A DNA stretch of 30,789 nt from a virus: positions 19,783 to 50,571 of the IMG/VR virus record IMGVR_UViG_3300000256_000005; one strand, given 5' to 3'. Under the pieces are notes generated by a model. That model had not been told where the DNA came from and did no database searches. It was given only the letters and a program-made list of their open reading frames with translations. Both the position numbers and the translations under genes were made by a program. Shown here piece by piece: positions 1 to 5,860 of this stretch. How positions within the stretch are numbered: position 1 is the first letter of the stretch; each line of letters begins with the position of its first letter.

Positions 1-66
1 TGGTTCTATAATGGATTTGCTGATAAGTGCTGGGCTGAATTGGAAACTAACATTAAAAGTTTATAA
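1..66 (+). CDS. C-terminal end of an unidentified protein (partial)
   Basis: The first 66 bases are open in frame 1 from the window edge to a TAA and encode 21 residues ending in ELETNIKSL, with normal protein-like composition (aromatic, charged and hydrophobic residues mixed). The start lies outside the window. It would converge on the minus-strand gene that ends 2 bp away. The fragment is too short to assign; it could be a chance open frame. Confidence 0.45.
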   Translation, partial: WFYNGFADKCWAELETNIKSL

Positions 67-68
67 TA

Positions 69-203
69 TTAATATGCAAATGGTGTTTGCCAACCTAGCA
101 TCATAATAAAATCTGTTGCAATAATTGCTGCGTTAACAAGGTAGTATAGCCCTAAGGAAATTAAAGCAAATGCCAGAGCTTTTTGGGGTAATTCGATGTT
201 CAT
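69..203 (-). CDS. small single-pass membrane protein, 44 aa
   Basis: A 44-residue frame starts MNIELPQKALAF and is largely one hydrophobic helix (about residues 8-28), followed by a second short hydrophobic patch and a polar tail. The ATG overlaps the TGA of the upstream gene by 4 bp (ATGA), the usual translational-coupling arrangement in this region. It is likely an inner-membrane peptide. No family recognised; function unknown. Confidence 0.55.
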   Translation of the reverse strand: MNIELPQKALAFALISLGLYYLVNAAIIATDFIMMLGWQTPFAY

Positions 204-451
204 AATTTTCTCATTTCAGCATATGTTGTCTTATCATGTATTAAAACTTCTGAATCAGTTTCGATCCAAAGTTTTGCGCCACAACTACGTGGCTTATCTG
301 GGCTGTAGACTACTTTGCTAGGCCCATGTATATCTATTTTACTTCCGTACCAAGTTTTGCCATCCATATCAATACGACACACTGGTAGTTTTCTACCGTG
401 CTTCTCATTCTGTTGAATGATATTACGATTGATGTGAATTATTTTTTTCAT
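200..451 (-). CDS. conserved-looking phage hypothetical protein, about 83 aa
   Basis: I prefer the ATG at 451 (MKKIIHINRN), with GGAAC about 7 nt upstream; an in-frame ATG at 469 would add six residues. The protein is small, polar and slightly basic, with two Cys and a central DMDGKTWYGSKIDIHGPSKV stretch that looks like a compact beta fold. It resembles small hypothetical proteins I recall from T4-like marine phages, unverified. It overlaps the end of the gene upstream by about 29 bp and the membrane peptide downstream by 4 bp, so it sits in one early operon. Confidence 0.7.
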   Translation of the reverse strand: MKKIIHINRNIIQQNEKHGRKLPVCRIDMDGKTWYGSKIDIHGPSKVVYSPDKPRSCGAKLWIETDSEVLIHDKTTYAEMRKL

Positions 452-653
452 AATTGTTCCACAATTCAAGTTCTTCAGCGGTCATATAATATTCAAGTAC
501 AGTTTGAATTGCTTTGAGCAACTCATAATCTGGTTCAAGCACTGTATCAGAACAGTCTACCCGATCAAACTTGTCATTTCTCAGATAAGCATCTTTCAAC
601 TCATCAACAATAACTTGGTCAACATCTTCAACTTGTAATGTAATTGTTTTCAT
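423..653 (-). CDS. small acidic protein, paralogue of the gene at 887-1135, 76 aa
   Basis: Starting at the ATG at 653 (MKTITLQVED), one base after the TAA of the upstream gene, this gives 76 residues. It is clearly related to the protein at 887-1135: both share KTITL-VED-D-V--DELKDAY, then FD-VDCS--VLEPDYELLKAI-TVL-YYM. A longer frame reaching back to 815 overlaps the whole neighbouring gene and lacks this homology, so it was not used. Acidic and probably helical in the C-terminal half. Function unknown; a tandem duplication with a different gene inserted between the copies. Confidence 0.8.
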   Translation of the reverse strand: MKTITLQVEDVDQVIVDELKDAYLRNDKFDRVDCSDTVLEPDYELLKAIQTVLEYYMTAEELELWNNYEKNNSHQS

Positions 654-654
654 T

Positions 655-894
655 TTACCATCCTGGCATTCTATATTTGCCATCCTTTTTGTAAACTTGA
701 AATCCATCCAAGCCATATGTTGGGCAGATAAACACTTTATCTGGTAATCCACTAGTATCTTTCTCACCTGCTTCTCCACAGATAAAGAATGCACCAGACT
801 TTTCAGACATTGCATGTTTCAGAATAGTCTCGTACTTCTCGACCTTCTTGCGAAGGAGCAGTACTTCTTCATAGTAATCCATCATATCAGGCAT
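655..894 (-). CDS. hypothetical protein, 79 aa, lying between two paralogues
   Basis: Residues 1-30 (MPDMMDYYEEVLLLRKKVEK) look like an amphipathic coiled coil. The C-terminal half, with CGEAGEKD and VFICPTYGLDGFQVYKKDGKY, looks like a small beta domain containing two Cys. The start overlaps the stop of the upstream paralogue by 8 bp and its TAA is one base from the next ATG. It separates the duplicated genes 423-653 and 887-1135, suggesting insertion after duplication or duplication of a two-gene unit. Function unknown. Confidence 0.7.
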   Translation of the reverse strand: MPDMMDYYEEVLLLRKKVEKYETILKHAMSEKSGAFFICGEAGEKDTSGLPDKVFICPTYGLDGFQVYKKDGKYRMPGW

Positions 895-1135
895 TTTCTT
901 TCACCATAGGATTTATTTCCACCCACTCTTCATAATCCTCCTGTGGCATATAATATGCAAGCACAGTTAGAATTGCCTTGAGTAACTCGTAGTCTGGCTC
1001 AAGAACGTCATTTGAACAATCAACCTTATCAAACCGATTATTCATATGATAAGCATCTTTCAGCTCATCAATGACAACTTCATCACAATCTTCAACTCTT
1101 AGTGTAATCGTTTTATATTTAAAAGTCCTTTTCAT
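887..1135 (-). CDS. small acidic protein, paralogue of the gene at 423-653, 82 aa
   Basis: The ATG at 1135 (MKRTFKYKTITLRVED) is preceded by GAGGCGAGG and puts the start in line with the paralogue; an upstream ATG at 1174 would add 13 Cys/Asp-rich residues not shared with it. The body matches the paralogue along nearly its full length (DELKDAY, KVDCSNDVLEPDYELLKAILTVL). Acidic, soluble. Function unknown. It heads the minus-strand operon running to about position 69. Confidence 0.78.
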   Translation of the reverse strand: MKRTFKYKTITLRVEDCDEVVIDELKDAYHMNNRFDKVDCSNDVLEPDYELLKAILTVLAYYMPQEDYEEWVEINPMVKENA

Positions 1136-1290
1136 CCTCGCCTCATCTTTGCATTCATTACTACACTCCAACAATTATTAATCCACTCTCTCATGGAAGT
1201 CTCCTTTCAATGTAAACATAAAGTCTAGTCCCATAGCTTTTCTTATGTAATAATGATAAATAACTGTAACAGAGTTAAAGGAGATTGTCA

Positions 1291-1965
1291 ATGGCTTACA
1301 CATATCTAATAGGATGGAGCAAACACGATAAGTTTTACTACGGTGCTCGTTGGGCAAAAGATTGCTCACCTGACGATTTATGGAATACATATTTCACTTC
1401 CTCTAAACATGTTAAAGCGTTTCGTAAAGAACACGGAGAACCTGATGTTATACAAGTTCGCAAAATGTTCAATGATGCTGATAAGTGTAAACTTCATGAG
1501 CATAAAGCCCTTGAGAAGTTGAATGTACTTAAAAGCGATAAATGGTTAAACAAGAACATCAACGGTATGTTTCTCCCCGGTGGTCCTATGAGTGAGGAAA
1601 CTAAACGAAAGAAGGTTGCAAGTTTTAAACGCACTATGCAAGGCAAAGGAACTCGCACGGGTATGAAGAATTCTCCAGAACACCGAGAGAAGAATCGACA
1701 AGCGATGCTTGGCAAGCCTAAGTCTGAAGAACACATTGCCAATATGCGTAATCGTCCACAGGATACTACTACACTTACTTGCCCACATTGCGACAAGACT
1801 GGCGACTATAAGAATATGAATCGTTGGCACATGGATCGCTGTAAGCATAATCCTAACCGCCTTACTGATAAAGACCCTAAACTTGTCACTTGCGCTAAAT
1901 GCGGACATACTGCTAAACAATCGGCTAACTTCTATAGAAACCATAACAAGCATTGTAAGACCTAA
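1291..1965 (+). CDS. GIY-YIG-like homing endonuclease with NUMOD3 repeats and two zinc fingers, 224 aa
   Basis: The start is the ATG at 1291, with a strong AAAGGAG at 1277-1283. Residues 3-20 (YTYLIGWS...FYYGAR) fit the paired GIY/YIG strands, and Glu70 (KLHEHKAL) is a candidate catalytic Glu. Residues about 100-155 hold two NUMOD3-type helices (SEETKRKK and SPEHREKNRQAMLGKPKSEEH), the DNA-binding repeats of phage homing enzymes. Two zinc fingers follow: C164-C167-H180-C184 and C201-C204-H218-C222. It is the only plus-strand gene among minus-strand genes and its end overlaps the next gene by 4 bp, typical of a free-standing Seg-like intruder that cuts and converts related phage genomes. The family assignment is by motif. 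Confidence 0.75.
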   Translation: MAYTYLIGWSKHDKFYYGARWAKDCSPDDLWNTYFTSSKHVKAFRKEHGEPDVIQVRKMFNDADKCKLHEHKALEKLNVLKSDKWLNKNINGMFLPGGPMSEETKRKKVASFKRTMQGKGTRTGMKNSPEHREKNRQAMLGKPKSEEHIANMRNRPQDTTTLTCPHCDKTGDYKNMNRWHMDRCKHNPNRLTDKDPKLVTCAKCGHTAKQSANFYRNHNKHCKT

Positions 1966-2387
1966 TCCCAGAGATTTTCGAAGTAGGTCCCAAACAGTCT
2001 AAAACCGTTGCTTATTCTTTCTTGTTCTGCTTTCATACCTTCCATATCCCAATCGTTATAACTGTAGTAGTATGACTGCCAATCGTCTTTGTTCTTTTGC
2101 TCAAAGGCGTGGATCATTTCGTCCATAATCCAATCCCAGCGTTCAAAGTGTTTAGGATCTACATCGCCGCCTTTTGCGTATTTGTTCTGCTGTGCTTTGG
2201 TAGCACGTAGTTCTTTTGGCACATCTTCCATATCAACCATCGGAGCACCGTGCTTAGTTTCTTTCAACTGCACCAGCATAGGATGTATGATTAATGCAAG
2301 TGTACGATCCATGTTCCAAGTGTCATGCGGTTCTATTTCAACATGTTTGGCACGGTTCTTTCTATATGGTCCTATTCTCACTCTCAT
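1962..2387 (-). CDS. conserved phage protein of unknown function, 141 aa
   Basis: Starts MRVRIGPYRKNRAKHVEIEP and contains Trp/acid-rich blocks (DTWNMDRTLALIIHPML, HFERWDWIMDEMIHAFEQK, ending FRLFGTYFENLWD). This pattern is familiar from hypothetical proteins of many T4-like marine phages (recalled, not searched). It is soluble, with a mixed charge and several conserved-looking Trp. It overlaps the plus-strand endonuclease gene by 4 bp, end to end. Function unknown. Confidence 0.85.
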   Translation of the reverse strand: MRVRIGPYRKNRAKHVEIEPHDTWNMDRTLALIIHPMLVQLKETKHGAPMVDMEDVPKELRATKAQQNKYAKGGDVDPKHFERWDWIMDEMIHAFEQKNKDDWQSYYYSYNDWDMEGMKAEQERISNGFRLFGTYFENLWD

Positions 2388-2397
2388 TTTTCATCTT

Positions 2398-2718
2398 TCA
2401 TTCTCGCCTCACGTTACCACCATTTGTTTTTCTAACCCATTCGATCTTTTGTTCTTTGGACCAATCTTTTAGGTAGTGATTTTCCTTATCAAACAGCTCA
2501 AGCATCTCTTGTTCATCAATAATAGCTGTGTCTACTATATACTCGCCCATATGTTCTTGAGAAAACTCATCACACTCTTCACAGGTAACAGTATCTTTTG
2601 CCCATTCAATTGGATCACATGGTTTATAAGGATTCAACTTTTGCAGATCATCTTTATGCATCACGTAACGCATCCGGTAAGATGAAACACATGTTACAAC
2701 AACGTAATTTTCAGTCAT
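2398..2718 (-). CDS. conserved phage hypothetical protein, 106 aa
   Basis: Starts MTENYVVVTCVSSYRMRYVM and contains CDPIEWAKDTVTCEECDEF and a KDWSKEQKIEWVRK segment; three Cys in the middle could form a metal or disulfide site. It ends 10 bp before the next start and its own start is 2 bp after the upstream stop, so it is co-transcribed. It resembles small hypothetical proteins of T4-like marine phages. Function unknown. Confidence 0.8.
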   Translation of the reverse strand: MTENYVVVTCVSSYRMRYVMHKDDLQKLNPYKPCDPIEWAKDTVTCEECDEFSQEHMGEYIVDTAIIDEQEMLELFDKENHYLKDWSKEQKIEWVRKTNGGNVRRE

Positions 2719-2720
2719 CT

Positions 2721-2951
2721 TTAAACCTCTGATGCTCGTTTAGCCGCATCACGTTCTATTTCCGAGATGGGGATTATTTCCTTTTCACCATCAGCATCTA
2801 TCTGAGTCCTAATAAACCCATCATCCTCTAAGGAGGAAAGTAAAGTAGTAAAAATTGTGCCGATCTGATTTTTACGTCCCCAGTTAGTGCCTGCATAATA
2901 TGCGGCGTAAAGTGATACTATGGCAATTGCAGTATGTAACCATACATTCAT
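2721..2951 (-). CDS. membrane-anchored hypothetical protein, 76 aa
   Basis: Residues 3-23 (VWLHTAIAIVSLYAAYYAGTNWG) form one transmembrane helix or uncleaved signal anchor. The rest is a short acidic cytoplasmic or periplasmic domain (LLSSLEDDGFIRTQID). Only 2 bp separate it from the next gene, consistent with one operon. Function unknown. Confidence 0.75.
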   Translation of the reverse strand: MNVWLHTAIAIVSLYAAYYAGTNWGRKNQIGTIFTTLLSSLEDDGFIRTQIDADGEKEIIPISEIERDAAKRASEV

Positions 2952-2964
2952 TTGGTGTCACTCA

Positions 2965-3444
2965 TTACCCTCTCCTCATCTTTGCAATTTCAATGGCATC
3001 ATCTTTACTGAAGACTGGAACCATGTTGCTCTTATGTAGTGTGGCAATGCCCAGCAGTTTACGCTCACCATTGTAGACTTGAGGTTCTCGCTTTGCCATA
3101 CTAGGATCATACGCTGGTAAATTGGTAGGCGCCGAGGGAATTGAACCCTCTCGAGAACGGTAATCTGCCGCTGAAAGAGGTATAAGCTCTCCCTGTGTAC
3201 CAACACCGACGCCCTTGATTTTTCTAGAGTTTAATTTGGCATCGGTACGAGGAGTCGAACCCCGTCCCTCAGTTTTGGAGACTGATGTGCTACCGTAACA
3301 CTTTACCGACTCAATCTTCTTAGCTTCTAATTGATCATGATGGACACCCATCTTACGCAGGTACTTTTCATGTTCCTGCTCAGCTTGAACTTGTCGCCTT
3401 GTTTTATTAGACTTGTTCTTGCGATTATAGACTGTTGTGGTCAT
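2965..3444 (-). CDS. phage protein reading frame with two tRNA genes embedded in it, 159 aa
   Basis: The frame is open from the ATG at 3444 (MTTTVYNRKNKSNKTRR; an in-frame ATG at 3471 adds nine residues) to 2965. Its first ~44 residues (basic, helical, ...EKYLRKMGVHHDQLEAKK) and last ~43 residues (VYNGERKLLGIATLHKSNMV...IEIAKMRRG) look like a genuine phage protein; the C-terminal G-IAT-HKSN-VPVF block recalls a conserved hypothetical of T4-like cyanophages. The middle ~64 codons, however, are the tRNA genes at 3237-3310 and 3123-3214 read through in frame. Either the tRNAs inserted into a tolerant linker without breaking the frame, or the gene was split and the open frame is chance. Whether full-length protein is made is unknown. 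Confidence 0.55.
   Translation of the reverse strand: MTTTVYNRKNKSNKTRRQVQAEQEHEKYLRKMGVHHDQLEAKKIESVKCYGSTSVSKTEGRGSTPRTDAKLNSRKIKGVGVGTQGELIPLSAADYRSREGSIPSAPTNLPAYDPSMAKREPQVYNGERKLLGIATLHKSNMVPVFSKDDAIEIAKMRRG
3123..3214 (-). tRNA. atypical class II tRNA, anticodon TAT by inspection
   Basis: The minus strand gives acceptor GGGCGTC/GGCGCCT, discriminator A and an encoded CCA; a perfect T arm (GAGGG-TTCAATT-CCCTC); anticodon stem GAGAG/CTCTT with loop CTTATAC, anticodon TAT; and a 24-nt variable region with a CGG/CCG stem. The long arm and A73 suit a Leu-type body, but TAT would read AUA (Ile); one base change would make TAA (Leu). The D arm is about 3 nt short and position 8 is not T. It may be degenerate, or a tRNA with unusual decoding. 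It lies inside the reading frame 2965-3444. Confidence 0.6.
3237..3310 (-). tRNA. tRNA-Trp (CCA anticodon)
   Basis: Acceptor GTCGGTA/TACCGAT (first pair G-T), D arm GTG...CAC, anticodon stem TCAGT/ACTGA with loop CTCCAAA (anticodon CCA), T arm CGGGG-TTCGACT-CCTCG, discriminator G as expected for Trp, and an encoded CCA. It folds well. It lies 22 bp upstream of the atypical class II tRNA, inside the same protein reading frame, and is presumably co-transcribed with it. Confidence 0.9.
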
Positions 3445-3479
3445 ATAAGGACCCATAAGATGCATTGTCATGATCTAAC

Positions 3480-3818
3480 TTACCCTTCGGCATACGCCCG
3501 TTCTTCTGCTTTTTCAAAAAATTCATAAACTTCTGCTGGAACTTCAACCCATTCGTTATTAACATCCTGGTATTCAATTGTTTCTAGATCTCTAGTTGTT
3601 TCTGAAATTTCTGACTCAGCATCAAAGTTAATAACATCTTCATCGTCCCAGTCCCAGCAATCAGCAGCATCGTTACATGCCTCCTGCCAAGTATCTGCTT
3701 GATATCTAGTATGCAGTGTTTCATACACATTTTCATCTTCATCCTCATAAAGACCAGCGGCCTCGTGTATAAAACGTATCATTACTTTACCATCAGCATT
3801 TTTAAGATCGTTAGTCAT
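3480..3818 (-). CDS. acidic hypothetical protein, 112 aa
   Basis: I take the ATG at 3818 (MTNDLKNADGKVMIRFIHEA), with AGGGAG upstream; a longer frame to 3869 would run into the promoter. Strongly acidic (YEDEDENVYE, CWDWDDEDVINFDAE) with a TWQEACNDAAD helix. Such acidic small proteins are common early phage genes and can act as DNA mimics, but nothing shows that here. First gene after the promoter at 3835-3865. Function unknown. Confidence 0.75.
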   Translation of the reverse strand: MTNDLKNADGKVMIRFIHEAAGLYEDEDENVYETLHTRYQADTWQEACNDAADCWDWDDEDVINFDAESEISETTRDLETIEYQDVNNEWVEVPAEVYEFFEKAEERAYAEG

Positions 3819-3834
3819 GTGAACCAATCTCCCT

Positions 3835-3865
3835 ATAATATTAACACATTGTGGTTGGATGTCAA
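3835..3865 (-). promoter_or_regulatory. sigma70-like early promoter for the gene ending at 3480
   Basis: A TTGACA -35 (3860-3865, within GGTTGACA) is followed by an AT-rich -10 region (AATATTATAG). The best hexamer TATTAT at 3835-3840 leaves a 19-bp spacer; AATATT leaves 17. It shares the GGTTGAC core of other early promoters in this window. The start codon at 3818 is about 17 bp downstream. Confidence 0.6.
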
Positions 3866-3918
3866 CCACTTTTTTGGTGAAGACGTAAACGCCTTCATAA
3901 TGTCATGAAGTTCATTAA

Positions 3919-4110
3919 TCAAGATTGTAGATACTCTTCAAACTCTTTAGCCATGGTAAGGATACTGTAAGTTTTTTCTTCGTATGACCCTATACCAGTA
4001 CCCTGATATATCTTAGCCGCTTGTTCTAAAGCAAACATACGCCGATCTATAGTTTCTAATCTTTGATTTTCTAGCTCATGAGCTAGCTTTTCAGTCAATG
4101 TCTTTGTCAC
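3919..4110 (-). CDS. small helical hypothetical protein, 63 aa
   Basis: Starts MTKTLTEKLAHELENQRLET; almost entirely predicted alpha-helical with heptad-like spacing (LTEKLAHELENQRLETIDRR), then a GTGIGSYEEK turn and a second helix. Preceded by a good promoter (4146-4174). Stands alone, with about 100 bp to the next gene. No family recognised. Confidence 0.65.
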   Translation of the reverse strand: MTKTLTEKLAHELENQRLETIDRRMFALEQAAKIYQGTGIGSYEEKTYSILTMAKEFEEYLQS

Positions 4111-4145
4111 CTAGTTGTTCCTTTTAGAAATCTAACTTAGTATAA

Positions 4146-4174
4146 ATTGTATATTAAACACTGATAAAAGTCAA
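4146..4174 (-). promoter_or_regulatory. sigma70-like early promoter
   Basis: TTGACT at 4169-4174 (within GGTTGACT), 17-bp spacer, TACAAT at 4146-4151. Positioned to transcribe the 63-aa gene at 3919-4110. Confidence 0.7.
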
Positions 4175-4227
4175 CCAGAAAAAAACTGAGATTTGCAAAC
4201 GTTCTGTTAACTATTTGGTGTTATTAT

Positions 4228-4374
4228 ATGACTATGGAAAAGATACGTAAAGAAGATGGTGTGCCTTATGCCCGTGTTTTAGAGTATGAGCGCACAATGA
4301 ATATAGTCCGTAAACCTGAAGTAGAGGATATTAAAATTGTTGGATATGCACAATTTAAACCCATCGTAGCGTAA
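4228..4374 (+). CDS. small plus-strand hypothetical protein, 48 aa
   Basis: ATG at 4228 opens MTMEKIRKEDGVPYARVLEY and ends at a TAA at 4374, overlapping the convergent gene 4355-4633 by 20 bp. Composition is protein-like (mixed charge, VEDIKIVGYAQFKPIV strand-like end). No clear ribosome-binding site is seen, so it is a moderate-confidence call. Function unknown. Confidence 0.45.
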   Translation: MTMEKIRKEDGVPYARVLEYERTMNIVRKPEVEDIKIVGYAQFKPIVA

Positions 4375-4633
4375 AGTATGCTAGATCAAACTCTGTGCCA
4401 ACACGAACTCGAACACCGTCGTATAGTATATCTTCGACGTCTACAATGTAGGGGCCATTAAGGTTCTCTATGCACCAGTTACGTACTTGTGTATAGTGAT
4501 CATGTGCTTGCTGATATTTTTTGTGTATTGCAGGCTGATTTCCCACTGCGCCTAGTGTACTAACGTTCCAATAATAACTTAGAACAGTTTGATCTAGCTT
4601 TAAACCCTGCGGATATGGAGCAAGTGCTATCAT
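4355..4633 (-). CDS. hypothetical protein, 92 aa
   Basis: Starts MIALAPYPQGLKLDQTVLSYY; soluble, with HKKYQQAHDHYTQVRNWCIENL forming a helix and an acidic beta-like end (VDVEDILYDGVRVRVGTEFDL). Spaced 12 bp from the membrane peptide upstream, so probably co-transcribed. No family recognised. Confidence 0.65.
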   Translation of the reverse strand: MIALAPYPQGLKLDQTVLSYYWNVSTLGAVGNQPAIHKKYQQAHDHYTQVRNWCIENLNGPYIVDVEDILYDGVRVRVGTEFDLAYFTLRWV

Positions 4634-4645
4634 ATGTCTACTTAG

Positions 4646-4831
4646 TTAACAACGTATGTCTATACCTTTTTTCTTAGTTTTAGGCTTAGGTTGTAAAGTT
4701 GGCGATGGCTCATTTAATACAGACCATAGTAGACTCCATGGTTTTGGTACTGGCAAACTAGTAACTATTGTCGCTAGAAGTGCTATTATAAAAACAAATA
4801 CTGATATAAGTGTGATAAAAAGAACTTCCAT
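4646..4831 (-). CDS. small membrane protein, 61 aa
   Basis: Residues 2-27 (EVLFITLISVFVFIIALLATIVT) form one long transmembrane helix, followed by a Pro/Lys-rich tail ending GIDIRC. No obvious ribosome-binding site at 4831. Likely an inner-membrane peptide; small phage membrane peptides can have lysis or superinfection roles, but no evidence points to either here. Confidence 0.6.
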   Translation of the reverse strand: MEVLFITLISVFVFIIALLATIVTSLPVPKPWSLLWSVLNEPSPTLQPKPKTKKKGIDIRC

Positions 4832-4854
4832 GCCATACTTATATAAAAGTGATT

Positions 4855-4916
4855 ACAGCGGCCCCCGCCTTCGCCCTGTATCCGACAGCCTGCAACTACT
4901 GCCCATGCCCGCGGTG
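4855..4916. other. GC-rich intergenic island
   Basis: About 60 bp rich in G and C (GCGGCCCCCGCC, CCCATGCCCGCGG) between two minus-strand genes in an otherwise AT-rich genome. On the minus strand it can encode only a 17-residue peptide (MGSSCRLSDTGRRRGPL). I see only short imperfect inverted repeats. It could be a structured leader or small RNA, or a short foreign insert. Confidence 0.4.
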
Positions 4917-5105
4917 TTACTTAGATGTATTTTTAGCCACTTCACGATCAATTTGTTTTTGCGTTTTTTTAGCAACTCTATATGCAATCCTAGCGGCATT
5001 CCTTAATGCACCGCGATATTCGGTTCCCTTGCGTGGTCCTGATTCATTTGGATCACTGTACCACCTGTCTTGGAAGTCTGAAATTTTATTAAAATTCTTA
5101 GCCAT
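4917..5105 (-). CDS. small basic hypothetical protein, 62 aa
   Basis: Starts MAKNFNKISDFQDRWYSDPN and continues into a basic helical region (YRGALRNAARIAYRVAKKTQKQIDREVAK) that could bind nucleic acid. The start overlaps the end of the 54-aa gene upstream by 8 bp; GGAGAGGG precedes the ATG. Function unknown. Confidence 0.65.
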   Translation of the reverse strand: MAKNFNKISDFQDRWYSDPNESGPRKGTEYRGALRNAARIAYRVAKKTQKQIDREVAKNTSK

Positions 5106-5262
5106 TATCCCTCTCCTTCACATGTTGATCTACAAACCACTCCGGAACGTCCGGGCAATATTCTTTTATTTCTTTCGCTGTATACGTATCCGGATGTCGA
5201 ATGCCATATTTTTTAAATTGCAAATACGCCCAGTCTGTAAATGCATCTTTTTGTTTAGCCAT
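5098..5262 (-). CDS. small hypothetical protein, 54 aa
   Basis: A 54-residue frame (MAKQKDAFTDWAYLQFKKYG...) with GAGGAAAGC before the ATG and a sigma70-type promoter (5285-5312) just upstream. Contains ATYTAKE-like helix starts and YCPDVPEWFVDQH. Overlaps the following gene by 8 bp. Aromatic-rich and soluble; no family recognised. Confidence 0.6.
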   Translation of the reverse strand: MAKQKDAFTDWAYLQFKKYGIRHPDTYTAKEIKEYCPDVPEWFVDQHVKERDNG

Positions 5263-5284
5263 GCTTTCCTCTTATTGTTATATT

Positions 5285-5312
5285 ATTATACAGTATCTGT
5301 TCTAGTTGTCAA
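5285..5312 (-). promoter_or_regulatory. sigma70-like early promoter
   Basis: Near-consensus TTGACA at 5307-5312, 16-bp spacer, TATAAT at 5285-5290. It begins directly after the stop of the Cys-rich gene (5313) and drives 5098-5262 and 4917-5105. Confidence 0.75.
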
Positions 5313-5480
5313 TTACTTTTTCTTTGGTGTGTTACATTTGCATTCTTGGCAACCACAGTAAGACCATTTATCTGTCATTCCAACTCCAACTTCACGTTTA
5401 CATGAATGTTCGTGACAATGACATCTGCATCCGCAGTTAAAACAGTAACAGACTTCCAAACTATCGCTGTAGAACGCCAT
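5313..5480 (-). CDS. Cys-rich metal-binding-like small protein, 55 aa
   Basis: The frame begins MAFYSDSLEVCYCFNCGC and ends CNTPKKK. It has 11 Cys and 3 His in 55 residues: seven Cys and three His between residues 11 and 27 (CYCFNCGCRCHCHEHSC) and four Cys between 42 and 49 (CGCQECKC). The CxC and CxxC spacing recalls metallothioneins or a compact zinc protein. It overlaps the upstream gene by 20 bp, so it is translated from the same message as 5461-5814. Its role (metal storage, redox, host-factor binding) is not shown. Confidence 0.7.
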   Translation of the reverse strand: MAFYSDSLEVCYCFNCGCRCHCHEHSCKREVGVGMTDKWSYCGCQECKCNTPKKK

Positions 5481-5814
5481 CCCAGTCCTTTGGTAACTTC
5501 TGAATTTTTAAGTCTTGTATTCGAGTATACATTTCTGTGTAAAAGCTAGTAAGTTCCCCACCCCAACGTGTCTGGCAATGTTCAATCATTTGTTCACAAA
5601 AATCCCAGTTCTGTTTACGATAGTTTGACATTAGTTTGTTGTGATGTTCAACCCATTTAGGTATTTCTTGCATTTCTCCAAGAGGTATATTTGATGCGTC
5701 TAGTACAGCAAACGCTGGTGTTACTTCTGTACCAAATCGAAACTGATCAAGCTCAAGGACAATGTACTTGTCGCCAATTTGGTCTGCTATTTGTTTTCCC
5801 ATAATTATTTGCAT
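5461..5814 (-). CDS. conserved-looking phage hypothetical protein, 117 aa
   Basis: Starts MQIIMGKQIADQIGDKYIVLELDQ; alternating beta and helix, with Trp-rich IPKWVEHHNKLM and WDFCEQMIEHCQTRWGGEL. Soluble. First gene after the promoter at 5821-5849 and overlapping the Cys-rich gene. No family recognised. Confidence 0.75.
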   Translation of the reverse strand: MQIIMGKQIADQIGDKYIVLELDQFRFGTEVTPAFAVLDASNIPLGEMQEIPKWVEHHNKLMSNYRKQNWDFCEQMIEHCQTRWGGELTSFYTEMYTRIQDLKIQKLPKDWDGVLQR

Positions 5815-5820
5815 TGTTCT

Positions 5821-5849
5821 ATTATATTACACTCCGTTATTATTGTCTA
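5821..5849 (-). promoter_or_regulatory. sigma70-like early promoter
   Basis: TAGACA at 5844-5849, 17-bp spacer, TATAAT at 5821-5826, for the minus-strand pair 5461-5814/5313-5480. It overlaps the plus-strand late motif at 5848-5855, making this a divergent early/late control region. Confidence 0.65.
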
Positions 5850-5855
5850 TAAATA
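5848..5855 (+). promoter_or_regulatory. T4-type late promoter TATAAATA
   Basis: Exact TATAAATA, five bases before the ATG at 5861. In T4 the late start site lies only a few bases past this motif, so the message would be almost leaderless. The same motif-to-ATG spacing recurs at 10593, 18441 and 22030. Confidence 0.7.
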
Positions 5856-5860
5856 TTTAC

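Noticed and set aside
4849-5361. Plus-strand open frame of 170 codons
   Set aside because: Composition is that of a reverse-complement shadow of the small minus-strand genes, which have ribosome sites, promoters and protein-like sequence.
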